Assembly (NCBI GenBank): GCA_963556145.1
Contig: OY744463.1
Location: forward strand, 1-64,000
DNA length: 64,000 nt
Source of the DNA: Hygrocybe punicea
Taxonomy: Eukaryota > Basidiomycota > Agaricomycetes > Agaricales > Hygrophoraceae
Direction of reading: 5' to 3'
Shown here: positions 61,467 through 64,000 of the stretch, one piece after another
Layout of the letters: every line of letters begins with the position of its first letter
Numbering within the stretch: the stretch's first letter is position 1
Position numbers and translations under genes: made by a program
The notes under the pieces: model-generated
What the model saw: the letters and a program-made list of their open reading frames with translations, nothing else
Database searches by the model: none
Told to the model about the DNA's origin: nothing

Positions 61467-61977
61467 CTTCACCTTAGGCAGCACTCTAGGGATGTTCCCA
61501 CGGCCTCAAAGGGGGGGTTCTTATGTGAGGGAGAAGTGGCCTTCGAGGCCGGGTCTCGGGAGGATCCTTCGCCATAATTTTTGCTGACCTCCCAGAGCAT
61601 TTTCTGGGGTCCTATAAATATGTTTTCTGAGCATTTGATGAGCATCCACATATGTCTTATAAGTGAATGTTTTTTCTTCGAGCCTCCTAGACATTTTTTG
61701 AACCTCCTAGAACTTCCTAGACATTACATAGCTACTATAATAGTACTAATTCCACTCCCATGCCCCTGTCAATCGGTAGTATCCCAAGAGCAGGCGCTGT
61801 TGCTGAGTGGTGGTCACAAGCAGATGACCATCGGCCCCAACGTCGCCCTCCACCTCCCGGATTCCACCTGAGCTGCTCTGGCCCTCGGTGAGGCAATTGA
61901 ACCTCTCAGACACTAGAGGACCTCCCAGTACTCCAGGGCCACCGTCCAGCGGAAATGCTGTGTGCACCTAAATTAAT
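61467..61977. other. Spacer with a TATA-like motif
   Basis: No gene is supported. tcctataaatatg at about 61612 could be a promoter of something lost to the insertion or off-window. Confidence 0.45.
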
Positions 61978-62632
61978 GAGGGAGAGGGAGAGGAGAGAGC
62001 AGGGAGGGAGCAGGGAGGGAATGGGGAGGGAGCAGGGAGGGAACGGGGAGGGAGCAGGGAGGGAGCAGGGAGGGAGCAGGGAGGGAACAGGGAGGGAGCA
62101 GGGAGGGAACGGGGAGGGAGCAGGGAGGGAGCAGGGAGGGAGCAGGGAGGGAACGGGGAGGGAGCAGGAGGGAGCGGGGAGGGAGCAGGAGGGAGCGGGG
62201 ACAGAGAGAATGAGGAGAGGGAGGAAACCAGGAGGGAGCGGGGACAGAGAGAACGAGGAGATGGAGGAAACCGGCAGCCTGAGGGAGCGGGAGGGAGCAG
62301 GGACAGAGCGGGGGAAGGAGGGAGAGGGAGAGAGCATGGAGAGAGCGTGTGGGGAGGAGAGGGAGAGAGAGGGAACAGGGAGGAGAGGGAGAGCGCGAGT
62401 GGAGGAGCAGGGAGAGAGGGAATGGGGGAGGGAGAGCGCGCATGGAGGTGGAGGAGAGAGGGAATGGAGAGGGAAGAGAGAGAGCAGAGCAGGGAGAGAA
62501 ATACAGCGGGGGAGAGAGGGACTGGGGGACGGAGAGCGGAGAGGGAGGGAACGGGAAGCAGAGAGGGAGCGAGGGATCGGGGAGCGGGAGGGAGAGAGAG
62601 AGCAGGGAGAAGAGGGAGAGGGAGAGAACTGA
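61978..62632. repeat. Polypurine tract (gggagca/gggaac)n, about 650 bp
   Basis: The + strand is almost pure G/A, dominated by gggagggagcagggagggaa-type units of 8-18 bp, grading into gagagg-rich sequence. All the long open frames here, on both strands, are compositional (Gly/Arg/Glu on +, Pro/Ser/Leu on -). Such tracts can form triplex (H-DNA) or G-quadruplex structures and often stall polymerases. Confidence 0.92.
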
Positions 62633-63440
62633 CCTCGTCATCTGTCGTCATCGTCCCCCTCCCCCTCCCCCTCGTCCTCGTCCTCATCGTTGTCTTCTTC
62701 GTCGTTGTCCTCGGCGTCTCCCTCATTAATATTGTCCTCGTCCTTGGCCTTGGCCTCTTCATCTGTGGTATCCTCACCATATTCCCTCTTCTACCCTCCC
62801 TGAACCTTTCTGGCCTCTCTTTTCGGTCATTAGTTTTGGCAGAATGATTGGAAGGTGAAAGGGACTTACAGGACGCGTGGGTGAAAGAGAGAGGCGCGAC
62901 AAGAAGAAAACGCGACGCGTTTGTTGGTTGATTGATTGTTGATTGACATTGATCACCTGACCACCTGCAACATGGAAGGTATAGGTGGGGAGAGGTGCGA
63001 GGTTTTGGGAGAGGTTCGAGAGAGGTTCGAGAGAGGTCCGGGAGAGGTGCGGAGAGGTGTCGGAGATCGACAACAATTGATCAACCAATGAGAAATCGTT
63101 TAACGGTGCACTGAATGTAAAAATACACATATTCGACAACCACTGCGTCAAAAATCAAGAAAAAAATACCAAGCACTTCAACAGTCACTGCCGCTCATGC
63201 ATGTGCTCATGCTCCATCCTGGATATTACTTGGAGCCGCGACTTTGGTACGTTAGTGCATCCGATGACCCCTGCTAACCAAACCCGTGACTAAACATCAA
63301 GTATTCCTATTAGTACTACTACTACGTATACTAGTACATGTTTTCTCGGTGAGTTTCTCCACTCTCGTGTTCTGCCTCTCACATCTTTGCGGCTCATTGC
63401 ACCCATTTCAGAGCCGTTTGCACCCTCATCCGACCACAAC
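62633..63440. other. Pyrimidine-rich start, then spacer without supported gene
   Basis: 62640-62720 is (cctc/cgtc)-rich. A short tandem of gagaggttcga/gagaggt lies at about 63005-63060. No gene is supported. Confidence 0.5.
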
Positions 63441-64000
63441 TTCACTTGCTTTTTGGTGAGAACACAACCAGTGGAAGCAAGGACGACGAGGCGATGAAGA
63501 CGACGAGGACAAAGAGGATGACACCGATGGGCACGGTGACAGAGACGACAAGGAGGGAAAGGATGACGACAAGAACGCAGACGACAATGAGGAGGGGAAC
63601 AGCAGGAACGATGGGAACACAACGGTATCCGCCCACTCTTCCTCTACCCGCTCACTCTCCCCGTCCCCACTCTCGCCTCGGTCCCACACACTCTCCCTAC
63701 TCCCCCGCCCTCCTCCCACTCTCTCTTTTCCCTCCCCGCACCTCTCCCGCACTCTCCCTCTCTCCATCCCCTCTCCTCCCCATTTCCACTCCCCACTGTC
63801 TCGTTCTCTCTCCATTCCCTCTCCCCGCTCTCACTTCCTCCCTGCCATTTCTTCTTCCCTCAGCCCCCTCTCTCTCCTCACCCCACACTGTCTCCTCCCC
63901 ACACTGTCCTCCCTCCACTCTGGCTCCCTCTCTGCTCTCCAATCAACAAACCGCGACAATGACAACACCGACAACGACAACGGGGAGCATGGAAAGCCGG
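63441..64000. repeat. Low-complexity gac/gag block followed by polypyrimidine tract
   Basis: 63476-63620 is a gacgac/gaggac-type purine-rich repeat. 63630-63940 is nearly all C/T (ctctcccc-type). It is opposite in strand bias to 61978-62632, so the two could pair as an inverted structure. No gene. Confidence 0.8.

Noticed and set aside
61299..61484. Upstream start for the fusion protein at 61484
   Set aside because: That Met lies outside the element's terminal repeat, so it cannot be part of a mobile gene; 61298 is the first plausible Met after the subterminal repeats.
61955..62847. Gly/Arg/Glu-rich and Pro/Ser-rich long proteins
   Set aside because: Pure polypurine/polypyrimidine composition leaves nearly all frames open on both strands.

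Overview
The window is nuclear DNA of a filamentous basidiomycete, most likely an Agaricomycete. The evidence is eukaryotic gene structure (GT-AG introns of about 45-70 bp), fungal host genes (dynactin p62, an epoxide-hydrolase-like gene, an alpha-kinase domain), and mobile families typical of mushrooms (a Plavaka-type transposase, KDZ-associated cysteine-cluster proteins, BAH/PHD and Ulp1 partner genes). I cannot go below class. It reads as a repeat-rich, gene-poor compartment: I judge no conserved host gene here both complete and undamaged.

Layout. 1-8960 is an almost perfect 80-bp satellite (112 units). 9-12 kb is sparse, with one weak three-exon gene. 12.2-17.75 kb holds three further tandem families (a GTTCG-rich minisatellite, a CAG/CGCGAG-rich block, a roughly 152-bp GC-rich satellite). 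17.9-22.65 kb carries a partly duplicated pair of divergent genes, a BAH-PHD-like protein and a Ulp1-like peptidase, with a 729-bp hAT-like non-autonomous element inserted in one copy. 22.65-25.6 kb is a 610-bp tandem array. 25.6-30.74 kb is a decayed KDZ-associated element: a cysteine-cluster pseudogene on + and one or two accessory genes on -. 31.3-34.3 kb holds damaged host-like genes, including an epoxide hydrolase with one nonsense codon.

34.4-43.0 kb is a dynactin p62 gene split by a 6.6-kb DNA transposon (36195-42779). The transposon carries an intact 977-aa Plavaka-type transposase and a divergent, nearly intact 607-aa partner gene. 43-55 kb has an unknown gene with an acidic tail, a broken alpha-kinase gene, a broken integrase-core (DDE) gene and weak fragments.

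57306-61464 is the most striking object: a 4159-bp element with 25-bp perfect terminal inverted repeats and TA target duplications. It encodes one intact five-exon protein of about 1207 aa that joins an N-terminal Ulp1/C48-type SUMO-peptidase domain (His272, Asp289, Gln325, Cys331) to a C-terminal DDE_1/pogo-type transposase (Asp801, Asp926, Asp964). The window ends in polypurine and polypyrimidine low-complexity DNA.

Taken together, successive mobile elements have landed in and broken host genes. Several broken genes share CGA-to-TGA nonsense changes, as expected from CpG methylation and deamination or a RIP-like process. The two DDE elements, by contrast, still look intact and recent. All gene models are by-eye translations and splice calls; no alignment or database search was run.
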